Source: Erwinia sp. (lineage in GTDB: Bacteria > Pseudomonadota > Gammaproteobacteria > Enterobacterales > Enterobacteriaceae). From it: a stretch of 64,000 bases of DNA. Numbering within the stretch: the first letter of the stretch is position 1; the number at the start of each line of letters is the position of its first letter. A program made the position numbers and the translations under genes. The notes under the pieces are model-generated. The model made no database searches and had not been told where the DNA came from. It saw only the letters and a program-made list of their open reading frames with translations. Below, piece after piece: positions 31,054 through 42,094 of the stretch. The stretch lies in the NCBI GenBank assembly GCA_964016415.1, contig OZ024666.1, positions 930,001 to 994,000 of the forward strand. The letters are read 5' to 3'.

Positions 31054-31665
31054 ATGAAAAAAACACTACCTTCAGCCATTCTGCTTGTTGCCGCAGCACC
31101 GATGATGGTTTTTGCTCAGGCCTCTACAGATTTACAACAACGTCTGGCCAAATTGAACAGCTTTCAGGCGACATTTACACAACAGGTGACGGATGCCAGT
31201 GGGCAGATGGTACAGGAAGGCAAGGGTGAGCTGGCAGTTAAACGCCCCAATTTATTTAACTGGCACATGACATCACCTGATGAAAGTGTACTGATCTCTG
31301 ATGGTAAAACGTTGTGGTTTTACAATCCGTTTGTTGAGCAGGCAAGCGCCAGTCGGCTTAGTGATGCAACCAGCAATACTCCGTTTATGCTGATTGCCCG
31401 CAATCAGCGTGAAGACTGGGCACAATATGATGTTTCGCAAGCGGGTGATACCTTTACGCTGACCCCGAAATCAGCTAACAATAATCTGAAACAATTTGTT
31501 GTTGATGTCACAGCTGCCGGGACGATTCGTCAGTTTACTTCAGTTGAACAGGACGGACAACGCAGTCGTTATCAGCTGAATGCAATGCAAAGTAGTGCCG
31601 TCAGCAGTGATAAATTTACTTTCACTCCGCCTGCCGGTGTCACAGTGGACGATCAACGTAAGTGA
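31054..31665 (+). CDS. lolA: LolA, periplasmic lipoprotein carrier
   Basis: Carries lipoproteins from the LolCDE complex to LolB at the outer membrane. 203 residues, the E. coli length, with a Sec signal peptide of about 21 residues (K-K-T start, cleavage near V-F-A). The mature protein shows [14 protein letters not shown] and [10 protein letters not shown] gtataaggattt ribosome site precedes the ATG. The next gene, rarA, starts 7 bp after its stop. Confidence 0.95.
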   Translation: MKKTLPSAILLVAAAPMMVFAQASTDLQQRLAKLNSFQATFTQQVTDASGQMVQEGKGELAVKRPNLFNWHMTSPDESVLISDGKTLWFYNPFVEQASASRLSDATSNTPFMLIARNQREDWAQYDVSQAGDTFTLTPKSANNNLKQFVVDVTAAGTIRQFTSVEQDGQRSRYQLNAMQSSAVSSDKFTFTPPAGVTVDDQRK

Positions 31666-31672
31666 GGTGGTA

Positions 31673-33016
31673 GTGGCTAATCTCTCTCTGGATTTTTCGT
31701 CAAATGAACTGGCACCCCTGGCGGCCAGGATGCGTCCTGCGTCACTGACGGAGTATATCGGTCAGCAGCATCTGCTGGGAGAAGGAAAGCCATTACCAAA
31801 GGCTATTATGGCCGGGCAGCTACACTCAATGATCCTCTGGGGACCGCCTGGAACAGGAAAAACCACACTGGCAGAAATTATAGCCCGTCATGCTCAGGCG
31901 GATGTTGAGCGGTTATCTGCGGTAACCTCGGGGGTGAAAGAGATACGTGAAGCGATTGAGCGTGCGCGCCAGAATAAACAGGCAGGGCGGCGCACAGTAC
32001 TCTTTGTTGATGAGGTACACCGTTTCAATAAGAGTCAGCAGGATGCTTTTTTACCCCATATCGAAGATGGCACTATTACATTTATCGGGGCAACTACCGA
32101 AAACCCTTCATTTGAGTTAAATTCAGCATTACTGTCCCGCGCTAAAGTTTATTTGCTTAAATCGCTTAGTGTTGAAGATATCACCGCTGTCCTGCAGCAG
32201 GCGATGGAGAATAAAAGTCGTGGTTACGGTGCGCAATCGCTTCGCTTAGAGCAGGAAACCTGCCATATGCTGGCCGAAATGGTCAATGGGGATGCAAGAC
32301 GTGCTCTGAACACCCTGGAGATGATGGCCGACATGGCGGACCCGGATGCCGGGGGTGTACGTATTTTAACGCCACAATTACTGAAAGAAGTTGCCGGCGA
32401 ACGTAGTGCACGTTTTGATAATAAAGGTGATCGTTTTTACGATCTGATTTCTGCGTTGCATAAATCGGTTCGCGGCTCAGATCCTGATGCGGCGCTCTAC
32501 TGGTACGCACGGATTATCACAGCAGGTGGTGACCCACTCTATGTTGCCCGCAGATTACTTGCCATCGCATCAGAAGATGTTGGCAATGCTGATCCACGTG
32601 CTATGCAAGTGGCGATAGTAGCCTGGGATTGTTTTACCCGTGTAGGGCCGGCAGAAGGTGAGAGAGCCATCGCTCAGGCGATTGTTTATCTGGCCTGTGC
32701 GGCGAAAAGCAATGCGGTTTATACCGCTTTCAAAGCCGCGCTCAAAGATGCACGTGAAAAGCCGGATTACGACGTTCCTTTGCATTTGCGTAATGCGCCA
32801 ACCGCGTTACTGAAGGAGATGGGCGCAGGTCAGGCTTACCGTTATGCGCATGATGAGCCGAACGCTTATGCCGCTGGCGAATGCTATTTTCCTGCGGAAA
32901 TGGGTGAAGTTCATTACTACAACCCAACGCAACGTGGACTGGAAGCCAAAATTGCTGAAAAGCTGAACTGGCTTGCTACTCAGGATGAAAATAGCCCGAT
33001 AAAACGCTACCGTTAG
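31673..33016 (+). CDS. rarA: RarA, replication-associated recombination AAA+ protein
   Basis: MgsA/WRNIP1-family ATPase acting at stalled replication forks. 447 residues, exactly the E. coli length, from a GTG start at 31673 ([10 protein letters not shown]) with gaggtgg just upstream. The frame opens earlier, inside lolA, but that extension is not conserved. Walker A G-P-P-G-T-G-K-T at 57-64, Walker [10 protein letters not shown], sensor 1 [10 protein letters not shown]. The tail ends N-S-P-I-K-R-Y-R, as in E. coli. Confidence 0.95.
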   Translation: MANLSLDFSSNELAPLAARMRPASLTEYIGQQHLLGEGKPLPKAIMAGQLHSMILWGPPGTGKTTLAEIIARHAQADVERLSAVTSGVKEIREAIERARQNKQAGRRTVLFVDEVHRFNKSQQDAFLPHIEDGTITFIGATTENPSFELNSALLSRAKVYLLKSLSVEDITAVLQQAMENKSRGYGAQSLRLEQETCHMLAEMVNGDARRALNTLEMMADMADPDAGGVRILTPQLLKEVAGERSARFDNKGDRFYDLISALHKSVRGSDPDAALYWYARIITAGGDPLYVARRLLAIASEDVGNADPRAMQVAIVAWDCFTRVGPAEGERAIAQAIVYLACAAKSNAVYTAFKAALKDAREKPDYDVPLHLRNAPTALLKEMGAGQAYRYAHDEPNAYAAGECYFPAEMGEVHYYNPTQRGLEAKIAEKLNWLATQDENSPIKRYR

Positions 33017-33033
33017 CGGTGACCTTGCGGTAA

Positions 33034-34401
<1,368 letters not shown>

Positions 34402-34450
34402 TCTCACTGAAATGGCTGCTTGATAAGATGATGGCATCCATTGCTCAAAC

Positions 34451-34500
34451 CCACCGTTCAGCATCGGGATAATAGTTTCTGGCTGATGCTGAATCGGTGG
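34451..34500. repeat. Long near-perfect hairpin between serS and pflA
   Basis: CCACCGTTCAGCATC (34451-34465) pairs with GATGCTGAATCGGTGG (34485-34500), a 15-bp stem with a single bulged base and 19-nt loop, in the gap between convergent serS and pflA. No U-tract follows either arm. It probably ends one or both transcripts by a non-classical route, or stabilises the 3' ends. Confidence 0.55.
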
Positions 34501-34601
34501 AAGTGAGCGGACATAAAGAGAGTGTATCAATCTGAGCCGGAGTAGCTTCAACGGTGTGAACAATTGATCGCTTTCATCACAACATCGATCGGAATTTCAT
34601 C

Positions 34602-35342
34602 TCAATAAATCACTTTGTGACCGTAACTGGCGAGGATTGTTTTAATTCGCTCCATGGTTTCTGCTCTTGGGGGATGCACTCCGTCGAGTTTGTATTCTTC
34701 GCCCATTGTAGTCCATTTATGTTTGCCCAGTTCATGATAGGGAAGCATCTCGATTTTCTCGACATTTCCCATATCCCGGGTGAAGGCTCCCAGTCGATGC
34801 GCTGAATCATCGTCATCGGTGTAGCCGGGAACGACAACATAGCGGATCCACGTGCGGATTTTTTTCTTTGCCAGGTAATGCGCAAATCCAAGTGTACGGT
34901 GATTAGAGACACCGACAAGAACCTGATGGATCTCGTCGTTGATCTGTTTCAAATCGAGCATGACTAAATCGGTAACATCGAGAAGTTCATCAATAACCGG
35001 ATCATAACGACGCACAAAACCGTTAGTATCAAGACAAGTGTTAATCCCTTCCTTTTTACAGGCGCGAAACCAGTCACGTACGAATTCTGCCTGCAGAATA
35101 GCCTCCCCACCGGAAGCGGTGACTCCCCCTCCTGAAGCATTCATAAAATGGCGATAGGTCACTACTTCTTTCATCAATTCATCAACTGTGATTTCCTGAC
35201 CACCATGTGTAACCCAGGTATCTCTGTTGTGGCAATAGAGACAACGCATTAAGCAACCCTGGAAAAAGGTGATAAAACGGATCCCGGGTCCATCAACAGT
35301 GCCACAGGATTCAAAAGAATGGATTCGGCCAATTACTGACAT
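34602..35342 (-). CDS. pflA: PflA, pyruvate formate-lyase activating enzyme
   Basis: Radical-SAM enzyme that installs the glycyl radical on PflB. 246 residues from [10 protein letters not shown], the E. coli start and length; the frame runs 41 codons further upstream without conservation. The radical-SAM cluster cysteines are Cys30, Cys34 and Cys37 ([10 protein letters not shown]). The [17 protein letters not shown]-binding motif is intact. It lies 145 bp after pflB, past two hairpins, so is probably expressed at a different level from pflB. Confidence 0.96.
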   Translation of the reverse strand: MSVIGRIHSFESCGTVDGPGIRFITFFQGCLMRCLYCHNRDTWVTHGGQEITVDELMKEVVTYRHFMNASGGGVTASGGEAILQAEFVRDWFRACKKEGINTCLDTNGFVRRYDPVIDELLDVTDLVMLDLKQINDEIHQVLVGVSNHRTLGFAHYLAKKKIRTWIRYVVVPGYTDDDDSAHRLGAFTRDMGNVEKIEMLPYHELGKHKWTTMGEEYKLDGVHPPRAETMERIKTILASYGHKVIY

Positions 35343-35404
35343 TGCGATGTATTCTCCACGATGGGGATTTATGCAGGTGCGCAGTCTGCTGCTGCGTAAT
35401 GGTA

Positions 35405-35445
35405 TTTTTTCAACTACCCGCAAGCAAAACCGGTAGCTGAAAAAA
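35405..35445 (-). repeat. Second hairpin in the pflB-pflA gap
   Basis: TTTTTTCAACTACC (35405-35418) and GGTAGCTGAAAAAA (35432-35445) form a 14-bp stem with one G-T pair and a 13-nt loop. It lies between the first hairpin and the pflA start. The T-run is within the stem on the 5' side in the plus orientation. Function unknown; possibly part of a transcript-processing or attenuation site. Confidence 0.5.
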
Positions 35446-35454
35446 CCCATTAGA

Positions 35455-35480
35455 AGTGGCACCACCTCAGTGGTGCCACT
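35455..35480 (-). terminator. Perfect hairpin just after pflB
   Basis: AGTGGCACCAC / GTGGTGCCACT is a perfect 11-bp stem with a CTCA loop, starting 7 nt beyond the pflB stop. A run of six T residues lies on the minus strand about 10 nt beyond the stem, further than usual for an intrinsic terminator. It likely ends or attenuates the focA-pflB transcript before pflA. Confidence 0.65.
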
Positions 35481-35487
35481 CTTACAC

Positions 35488-37770
35488 TCAGATAGTCTGG
35501 GTGAAAGTACGGGTAATTACATCCTGTTGTTGCTCTTTAGTCAGCGAGTTAAAGCGGACGGCATAGCCGGAAACACGGATAGTTAATTGTGGATATTTCT
35601 CCGGGTTTTCCATGGCATCAAGCAGCATATCGCGGTTCATCACATTGACGTTGAGGTGTTGTCCACCTTCTATGCTCGCTTCATGATGGAAGTAACCATC
35701 CATCAATCCGGCCAGATTAGCTTTACGCACATCATCGTCTTTGCCGAGTGCATTAGGCACAATTGAGAAGGTGTAAGAAATCCCGTCTTTGGCGTAGGCA
35801 AATGGTAATTTTGCAACCGAAGTCAGAGAAGCAACAGCACCTTTCTGGTCACGTCCGTGCATCGGGTTGGCACCAGGACCGAACGGTGCACCAGCACGGC
35901 GGCCATCTGGCGTGTTACCGGTTTTTTTACCGTAAACCACGTTAGAAGTGATGGTTAACACTGATTGAGTTGGTACTGCATTACGGTAGGTTTGCAGCTT
36001 CTGAATTTTTTTCATAAAGCGTTCAACCAAATCACAGGCAATATCATCAACGCGTGGGTCGTTATTACCAAATTGTGGATATTCCCCATCAATTTTGAAG
36101 TCAACAGCCAGACCATCTTCATCACGAATTGTGGACACTTTAGCGTATTTGATGGCTGAAAGTGAGTCAGCAGCGACGGAGAGACCTGCGATACCGCATG
36201 CCATGGTGCGATAGACATCACGATCGTGTAACGCCAGTAAAGAAGCCTCATAGCTGTATTTATCATGCATGTAATGGATGATATTCAGGGCGGTAACATA
36301 CTGTTTGGCCAGCCAATCCATAAAGTGATCCATGCGTTCCATCACTTTTTCGTAGTCCAGCACCTCGTCCATCATCGGCGCTTCTTTAGGACCGACCTGC
36401 ATTTTCAGTTTTTCATCCACACCACCATTGATGGCGTAGAGCATGGTTTTAGCCAGGTTGGCACGGGCACCAAAGAACTGCATCTGTTTGCCGACGATCA
36501 TTGGGCTGACACAACATGCGATGGCATAGTCATCATTGTTGAAATCAGGACGCATCAAATCATCATTTTCATACTGTACAGATGAAGTATCGATCGACAC
36601 CTTCGCGGCAAACTTTTTGAAACCGACCGGTAATTTTTCAGACCACAGAATGGTCATATTCGGCTCAGGTGAAGGCCCCATGGTGTACAGGGTATTCAGG
36701 AAACGGAAACTGTTTTTGGTCACCAGTGTACGGCCATCAACCCCCATACCTGCCAGTGATTCTGTCGCCCAGATAGGGTCACCAGAGAACAGCTCATCAT
36801 ATTCTGGTGTACGCAGGAAACGCACCGTACGCAGTTTCATCACCAGGTGATCGATCAGCTCCTGGGCTTCCTGTTCGGTGATTTTACCGGCCTTGATATC
36901 GCGCTCAATGTAGATATCGAGGAATGTAGACACACGGCCAAAGGACATCGCTGCGCCGTTTTGCGATTTAACCGCCGCGAGGTAGGCAAAGTAGGTCCAC
37001 TGTACTGCTTCCTGGGCTGTTTCTGCAGGCCCCGAAATATCATAACCATATTTGGCTGCCATCGTTTTGATCTGCTGAAGGGCATTATGCTGGTCAGCAA
37101 TCTCTTCACGCAGACGGATTGTGGCTTCCAGATTGACACCATTTTCCAGATCACTTTGCAGTGACGAGAATTGGGCAAATTTGTCTTTCATCAGGAAATC
37201 AATACCGTAAAGCGCAACGCGACGGTAATCACCAATAATACGCCCACGGCCATAAGCATCTGGCAGACCTGTCAGCACACCTGATTTACGGCAGCGTAAA
37301 ATATCGGGTGTGTAGACATCAAAGACCCCCTGGTTATGGGTTTTACAGTATTCAGTGAAGATTTTTTTGACACCCGCATCCAGCTCACGACCATACACTT
37401 TACAAGAGCCTTCTACCATTTTGATACCGCCAAAAGGAATCAATGCTCTTTTTAATGGTGCTTCTGTTTGCAAACCGACGATTTTTTCCAGCTTCTTATT
37501 AATATAACCTGCATCGTGTGCGGTAATGGTAGAGACCAGATCGGTATCAAAATCGACAGGTGCATGGGTACGGTTTTCAATTTTAATTCCGTCCATGACT
37601 TGATCCCACAGCACATCAGTGGCGGGTGTAGCACCACTCAGAAAGGCTTCATCACCCTCGTAAGGAGTGTAGTTTTTCTGGATAAAGTCGCGAACATCAA
37701 CACTGTTCTGCCATTCACCGGCTGCGAATCCATCCCAGGCTGAAGTTTGTTTCACTTTTTGCTCGCTCAT
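35488..37770 (-). CDS. pflB: PflB, formate C-acetyltransferase (pyruvate formate-lyase)
   Basis: Glycyl-radical enzyme converting pyruvate and CoA to acetyl-CoA and formate under anaerobiosis. 760 residues, the E. coli length. The active-site cysteine pair is in I-A-C-C-V-S-P-M, and the radical glycine is residue 735 in [25 protein letters not shown] is also conserved. Follows focA by 81 bp in one transcription unit; activated by the downstream pflA product. Confidence 0.97.
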   Translation of the reverse strand: MSEQKVKQTSAWDGFAAGEWQNSVDVRDFIQKNYTPYEGDEAFLSGATPATDVLWDQVMDGIKIENRTHAPVDFDTDLVSTITAHDAGYINKKLEKIVGLQTEAPLKRALIPFGGIKMVEGSCKVYGRELDAGVKKIFTEYCKTHNQGVFDVYTPDILRCRKSGVLTGLPDAYGRGRIIGDYRRVALYGIDFLMKDKFAQFSSLQSDLENGVNLEATIRLREEIADQHNALQQIKTMAAKYGYDISGPAETAQEAVQWTYFAYLAAVKSQNGAAMSFGRVSTFLDIYIERDIKAGKITEQEAQELIDHLVMKLRTVRFLRTPEYDELFSGDPIWATESLAGMGVDGRTLVTKNSFRFLNTLYTMGPSPEPNMTILWSEKLPVGFKKFAAKVSIDTSSVQYENDDLMRPDFNNDDYAIACCVSPMIVGKQMQFFGARANLAKTMLYAINGGVDEKLKMQVGPKEAPMMDEVLDYEKVMERMDHFMDWLAKQYVTALNIIHYMHDKYSYEASLLALHDRDVYRTMACGIAGLSVAADSLSAIKYAKVSTIRDEDGLAVDFKIDGEYPQFGNNDPRVDDIACDLVERFMKKIQKLQTYRNAVPTQSVLTITSNVVYGKKTGNTPDGRRAGAPFGPGANPMHGRDQKGAVASLTSVAKLPFAYAKDGISYTFSIVPNALGKDDDVRKANLAGLMDGYFHHEASIEGGQHLNVNVMNRDMLLDAMENPEKYPQLTIRVSGYAVRFNSLTKEQQQDVITRTFTQTI

Positions 37771-37851
37771 TTGATACCTACCTTAAATTACGTTGAATAC
37801 GAAGGCGGGCTACCTGATTTTTGAGGCAACCTGCATAACAGGGGAGGGCGA

Positions 37852-38709
37852 TCAGTGGTGATCACCATCACGAAGATAAATAACCCAATAAGTCAGTCCA
37901 ACCAGCAAACCGCCACCAATAATGTTACCGAGGGTGACGGGAATAAGATTATCCAGGATAAAATCAGTGACTGTGAGATGGGAAAACTGCTCTGCCGAAC
38001 TTCCTGCCATCTGCCAGAATTCGGGAGATGCAAAATCACGGATCATAATTGCCATTGGAATCAGAAACATATTGGCAATACTATGTTCAAAACCACTGGC
38101 AACAAACATCGCCACAGGCAGGATCATGATCAATGTTTTATCCATCAGAGTGTGGCCTGAGTAGCTCATCCAGACAGCGAGGCAGACCATTAAATTGGCT
38201 AAGATGCCGAGGCAAACAGCTTCGATAAATGTGTGATGCATTTTATGGTCAGCACTTTTGATCACGTTCAATCCCCATGCTCCGTCTGCGTTCATGTGCT
38301 GGCTGGAAAACCATATCAGCGCGACGAAAAACATCGCGCCAAAGAAATTACCGATATAGACATTGATCCAGTTGAGTGCCAGCTGTCGCCAGCTGATGCG
38401 CCCACTCGCTTTGGCCACCACAATCAGTACCGTAGATGTGAACAGATCCGCTCCGCACACCACCACCAGTATCAGGCCAAGAGAGAAGCAGATCCCACCG
38501 ACCAATTTGGTCATGCCCCAGGGCATAGTTGCTGACCCGATGGTAGCTGTAATGTAAAAGACGAAAGCTATTGAGATGAAAACGCCAGCAGTGACGGCAA
38601 GAAAAAAGGTAGTGAAAGGATGCTTAGTTGCTTTATAAACGCCTGCATCTTCGGCGACTTTTGCCATGGCAGACGGTAAAAGTAGTTTGAATGGGTTGCC
38701 AGCGTTCAC
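37852..38709 (-). CDS. focA: FocA, formate channel
   Basis: Pentameric inner-membrane formate/nitrite-family channel that exports or imports formate made by PflB. 285 residues, the E. coli length, with six membrane segments. The N-terminal gating helix (N-P-F-K-L-L-L-P-S-A-M-A-K-V-A-E), the omega-loop region F-T-S-T-V-L and the conserved channel histidine in S-G-F-E-H-S-I-A-N-M-F are present. First gene of focA-pflB. Confidence 0.96.
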   Translation of the reverse strand: MNAGNPFKLLLPSAMAKVAEDAGVYKATKHPFTTFFLAVTAGVFISIAFVFYITATIGSATMPWGMTKLVGGICFSLGLILVVVCGADLFTSTVLIVVAKASGRISWRQLALNWINVYIGNFFGAMFFVALIWFSSQHMNADGAWGLNVIKSADHKMHHTFIEAVCLGILANLMVCLAVWMSYSGHTLMDKTLIMILPVAMFVASGFEHSIANMFLIPMAIMIRDFASPEFWQMAGSSAEQFSHLTVTDFILDNLIPVTLGNIIGGGLLVGLTYWVIYLRDGDHH

Positions 38710-38770
38710 ACTAACGTCCTCGAAGATAAATAGACATCAGTGATACTAACAAAGGGGTGTTGTCGAGAAA

Positions 38771-38784
38771 TTGATTTAGATCAT
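38771..38784. promoter_or_regulatory. FNR-type box upstream of focA
   Basis: TTGATTTAGATCAT fits the FNR dyad TTGAT-N4-ATCAA in nine of ten positions and lies 62 bp before the focA start. E. coli focA-pfl is strongly induced anaerobically by FNR and ArcA, which supports the reading. Confidence 0.65.
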
Positions 38785-38862
38785 ATTACGTCAGTGATAG
38801 GCGGCTAAAGCCACTGATTTATATAGGGATTGCGTTCTAACTGATTAATAAATCACAGTTAA

Positions 38863-38887
38863 TTTTTTTTTAAAAAAACAAAAAAAA
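38863..38887. other. T9-A7-C-A8 tract upstream of focA
   Basis: Nine T residues run straight into seven A, one C and eight A. It lies about 155 bp upstream of the focA ATG. Such phased A/T tracts are intrinsically bent or stiff and attract H-NS or IHF. The E. coli pfl promoter region is bound by IHF, but no good IHF core is visible here. Confidence 0.6.
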
Positions 38888-38958
38888 GTTGAATGCCAGG
38901 TTTATTAAATGATGCAAGGGGGGATATGGAGGAGAGATAGCAGTGCGATGTTATCGGT

Positions 38959-38983
38959 CAGAGGCCACATTTGGTGGCCTCTG
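38959..38983 (-). terminator. Hairpin after ycaO
   Basis: CAGAGGCCAC / GTGGCCTCTG is a perfect 10-bp stem with a 5-nt loop, starting 7 bp past the ycaO stop. There is no U-tract. It probably marks the ycaO transcript end, insulating the focA promoter. Confidence 0.55.
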
Positions 38984-38990
38984 AAAACCA

Positions 38991-40748
38991 TTATTGCCAA
39001 TACTGGCGTTTCGCTTTTTGCAATTTTTCATAAGCGGCCAGCAATGACTGGTGCGCCGGAAATGCATGCAATTGTTCATCAACAGGTTGCAGACCATAAA
39101 AAGGGGCTTCACCACTGATGGCGGAAGACGCAGCCTCAACGCACTCTGTACCGTACATGCTTACAAAGGCATCATAATATTGCTCAGGGTCTCGTTGCTC
39201 ATCGAGGCTTAGCGTGAGCAACGTTTGCAGACAGCGGTAATAATTAGCGCGTTCGGCAGAAAAAAGTGAGTCATTGAATTCACGCGTCCATTCAGTCCAG
39301 ATGAGAGCTTGTTCCCTGTCTCCTCCCGCTAATGCCAGCATGGCTTTCAACTCACCAACACGCAACGTAAACCAGCCAGTGTCTTTACCTGTTGCAAGAC
39401 CGAGTAACTCACGAACACGAGTAAAATCATCAAGGCCTTCATCATCGAAATGTTCAATCAGTGACAAATATTGCTCCTGTTCCCACTGACTTTCCGGCAA
39501 AGAGAGAATGGTCTCACGCAAGGAGGCACCCATATTATTGTTTGCCAGCAACAGATCTTCAGCCGGATAGATATCGGACATACCCGGAACCAGAATACGG
39601 CAGGCATAGACATCAAGGTGCTGATAGTCCGCGATATAGACCTCTTTTCCCTCAGAAGCAAAAATAGCCATCAGCGTATTCAATTCTTCGGCTGTAGCGC
39701 CACTGAATTGCCAGTCATGAAATGGGTAATCGGCTTCTTTTTTGAAGAGATCCCAGGAAATCAGACCACTGGAGTCGATAAAATGCGTCTCAAGATTGGC
39801 ATGGTCGGCTACCTCGTCATCATCGAATGAAGGGGCAGTGAATACATCTAAATCTTTCAGACTTCGACCCTGCAGTAGCTCTGTTACTGTTCTTTCCAGT
39901 GCTACACCGAAATCAGGATGAGCACCAAAAGAGGCAAAACAGGTTCCGTTTGTTGGATTAAATAACACAACGCAAATCACCGGATAACGGCCACCCAGCG
40001 AGGCATCGTAAGCGAAAATCGGGAAACCTTCTGCTTCGAGGGCAGCAATCGCTTCAATCACGGCGGGATAACGTGCCAGCACCTGAGCCGGAATAGCAGG
40101 CAGAGAGAGTGACTCAGCGATAATATGGTTCTTGACATAGCGTTCAAATACCTCAGATAAGCCCTGCACACGAGCTTCTTCGCGGGTATTCCCGGCTGAC
40201 ATGCCATTTGAAACATAAAGATTACCAATGATATTCATTGGGATATAAATTACTTGCTGATCCGATTGCCGGATGAAAGGCAGGGCACAGATACCACGTG
40301 TAGCATTACCTGATTGCAAATCAACCAGTTCGCTGGCCAGTAATTGCTGTTCCGGATCGTAAAACGCCCGCAAGTGGGCATCAAGGATCCCTGATGGCAG
40401 CTGATCATCTTCGGGAATCGGAAACCATTTTTCATCAGGGTAATGAACAAAATCACCCTCAGCGATCTGTTTTCCTAACCAAAAATCGGCGAAGAAATAG
40501 TTGGTGGAGAGTCGTTCAAAATATTCGCCCAAGGCAGAGGCGAGCGCAGCTTTTTTGCTTGCTCCCTTACCATTTGTGAAGCACAGCGGACAATCACGAT
40601 CGCGGATGTGTACTGACCAGACATGAGGAACCGGATTTAACCACGAGGCTTCCTCAATATTGAAACCATGTGACTGCAATTGCTGCTGAAAACGAGTGAT
40701 TGAATCTTCCAGTGCGGCATCTTTACCAGGGATGAATGTTTGTGTCAT
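38991..40748 (-). CDS. ycaO: YcaO, ATP-dependent cyclodehydratase-family protein
   Basis: YcaO-domain protein, 585 residues (E. coli 586). In E. coli it aids RimO-dependent beta-methylthiolation of ribosomal protein S12; the chemistry of the stand-alone enzyme is not fully settled. The ATP-binding residues lie in regions such as R-E-E-A-R-V-Q-G-L-S-E-V-F-E-R-Y and R-T-V-T-E-L-L-Q-G-R. There is no thiazole/oxazole precursor peptide nearby, so this is the housekeeping YcaO, not a RiPP cluster. Adjacent to focA, as in E. coli. Confidence 0.93.
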   Translation of the reverse strand: MTQTFIPGKDAALEDSITRFQQQLQSHGFNIEEASWLNPVPHVWSVHIRDRDCPLCFTNGKGASKKAALASALGEYFERLSTNYFFADFWLGKQIAEGDFVHYPDEKWFPIPEDDQLPSGILDAHLRAFYDPEQQLLASELVDLQSGNATRGICALPFIRQSDQQVIYIPMNIIGNLYVSNGMSAGNTREEARVQGLSEVFERYVKNHIIAESLSLPAIPAQVLARYPAVIEAIAALEAEGFPIFAYDASLGGRYPVICVVLFNPTNGTCFASFGAHPDFGVALERTVTELLQGRSLKDLDVFTAPSFDDDEVADHANLETHFIDSSGLISWDLFKKEADYPFHDWQFSGATAEELNTLMAIFASEGKEVYIADYQHLDVYACRILVPGMSDIYPAEDLLLANNNMGASLRETILSLPESQWEQEQYLSLIEHFDDEGLDDFTRVRELLGLATGKDTGWFTLRVGELKAMLALAGGDREQALIWTEWTREFNDSLFSAERANYYRCLQTLLTLSLDEQRDPEQYYDAFVSMYGTECVEAASSAISGEAPFYGLQPVDEQLHAFPAHQSLLAAYEKLQKAKRQYWQ

Positions 40749-40920
40749 GGGAATAACTTTCTGTAGGAGAGTGATTACGTGCCATGATAGGCGCTTTTGC
40801 GCATATCAGCGAGGTATCGATCGGCATTTCCTACTGGCAGAAGGATAAAACGTTGCAGCGACATAGCGGCAATGATAAAACCAATGATAAAAATGATGGC
40901 TCAGTCTGTAGTGAGGAAAA

Positions 40921-42006
40921 ATGAATCAGGTGTTCAATTTTAGTTCTGGTCCGGCGATGTTGCCGGTGGAAGTGCTGCGTCGTGCGGAGCAGGAGCTGAC
41001 CAACTGGCAGGGATTAGGAACATCCGTGATGGAAATTAGCCATCGCAGCAAAGAATTTATTCAGGTTGCCACCGAAGCAGAGCGTGATTTTCGTGACCTG
41101 CTAAAGATCCCTGATAATTATAAAGTGCTGTTTTGCCATGGTGGAGCACGTGCTCAGTTCGCCGCCGTACCCATGAATTTACTGGGTAATAAGCAAACTG
41201 CTGATTATGTTGACGGTGGTTACTGGGCGCAAAGCGCTATTAAAGAAGCTCAAAAATATTGTACTCCTCACGTCATCGAAGCCAGAACGACGCAACAAGA
41301 GTTGCGTGCCATCACGCCAATGGCGAGCTGGTCACTTTCTGACGATGCGGCCTATCTTCATTACTGCCCGAATGAAACCATTGATGGTATTGCCATCAAC
41401 GAAGAACCGGATTTCGGCGACAGGGTCGTGGTAGCTGATCTCTCTTCTACCATTCTTTCCCAACCCCTACAGATTGAACGTTACGGTGTGATTTATGCCG
41501 GTGCGCAGAAAAACATCGGCCCTGCCGGATTAACCCTGGTTATTGTGCGCGAAGATTTGCTGGGTCATGCACAAAAAGCACTGCCATCTATTCTCGATTA
41601 TCAGGTGCTAAGCGATAACGAATCGATGTTTAATACACCACCAACCTTCGCCTGGTATCTTTCAGGACTGGTATTTAAATGGCTGAAGGCACAGGGTGGT
41701 GTAGCTGAGATGGACAAACGCAATCAGGCTAAAGCAGATTTACTTTATCGCACCATAGACAGCAGTGATTTCTATCGTAACGATGTGGCAATCTCTAACC
41801 GCTCTCGGATGAATGTTCCCTTCCAGTTGGCGGATAACTCACTGGATGCGCTTTTCCTTAGCGAGTCTCAGGCTGCAGGCTTGCATGCCCTGAAAGGACA
41901 CCGTGCAGTAGGGGGAATGCGCGCTTCGATTTATAACGCAATGCCTCTGGAAGGTGTACAAGCTCTGACAGAGTTTATGCTCGACTTCGCGCGCCGTCAC
42001 GGTTGA
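40921..42006 (+). CDS. serC: SerC, phosphoserine aminotransferase
   Basis: PLP enzyme converting 3-phosphohydroxypyruvate to phosphoserine, also used in pyridoxine synthesis. 361 residues, similar to E. coli (362). Opens [13 protein letters not shown]; the PLP lysine is in [12 protein letters not shown]. The ATG follows gtgagg. First gene of serC-aroA, with a hairpin between the two. The ycaP gene found before serC in E. coli is absent. Confidence 0.96.
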   Translation: MNQVFNFSSGPAMLPVEVLRRAEQELTNWQGLGTSVMEISHRSKEFIQVATEAERDFRDLLKIPDNYKVLFCHGGARAQFAAVPMNLLGNKQTADYVDGGYWAQSAIKEAQKYCTPHVIEARTTQQELRAITPMASWSLSDDAAYLHYCPNETIDGIAINEEPDFGDRVVVADLSSTILSQPLQIERYGVIYAGAQKNIGPAGLTLVIVREDLLGHAQKALPSILDYQVLSDNESMFNTPPTFAWYLSGLVFKWLKAQGGVAEMDKRNQAKADLLYRTIDSSDFYRNDVAISNRSRMNVPFQLADNSLDALFLSESQAAGLHALKGHRAVGGMRASIYNAMPLEGVQALTEFMLDFARRHG

Positions 42007-42041
42007 TTCACACAACTGTTATCACGATTATTTCTATTCAG

Positions 42042-42067
42042 AAACCTCACTCTCCGGGTGAGGTTTT
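42042..42067 (+). terminator. Intercistronic hairpin serC-aroA
   Basis: AAACCTCAC / GTGAGGTTT is a perfect 9-bp stem with a 7-nt loop ending in T residues, 36 bp after serC and about 28 bp before aroA. A comparable attenuating terminator lies in the E. coli serC-aroA gap, and partial read-through would give less aroA than serC. Confidence 0.65.
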
Positions 42068-42094
42068 AGCGTATCACGGGAGAAAACGTTACAC

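Noticed and set aside
38991-40748. YcaO as part of a RiPP (thiazole/oxazole peptide) cluster
   Set aside because: Neighbours are focA and serC as in E. coli; there is no precursor peptide, dehydrogenase or exporter nearby. It is the housekeeping YcaO.
40870-40896. Short direct repeat of AATGATAAAA upstream of serC
   Set aside because: Only two imperfect copies in AT-rich promoter DNA; not distinguishable from chance.
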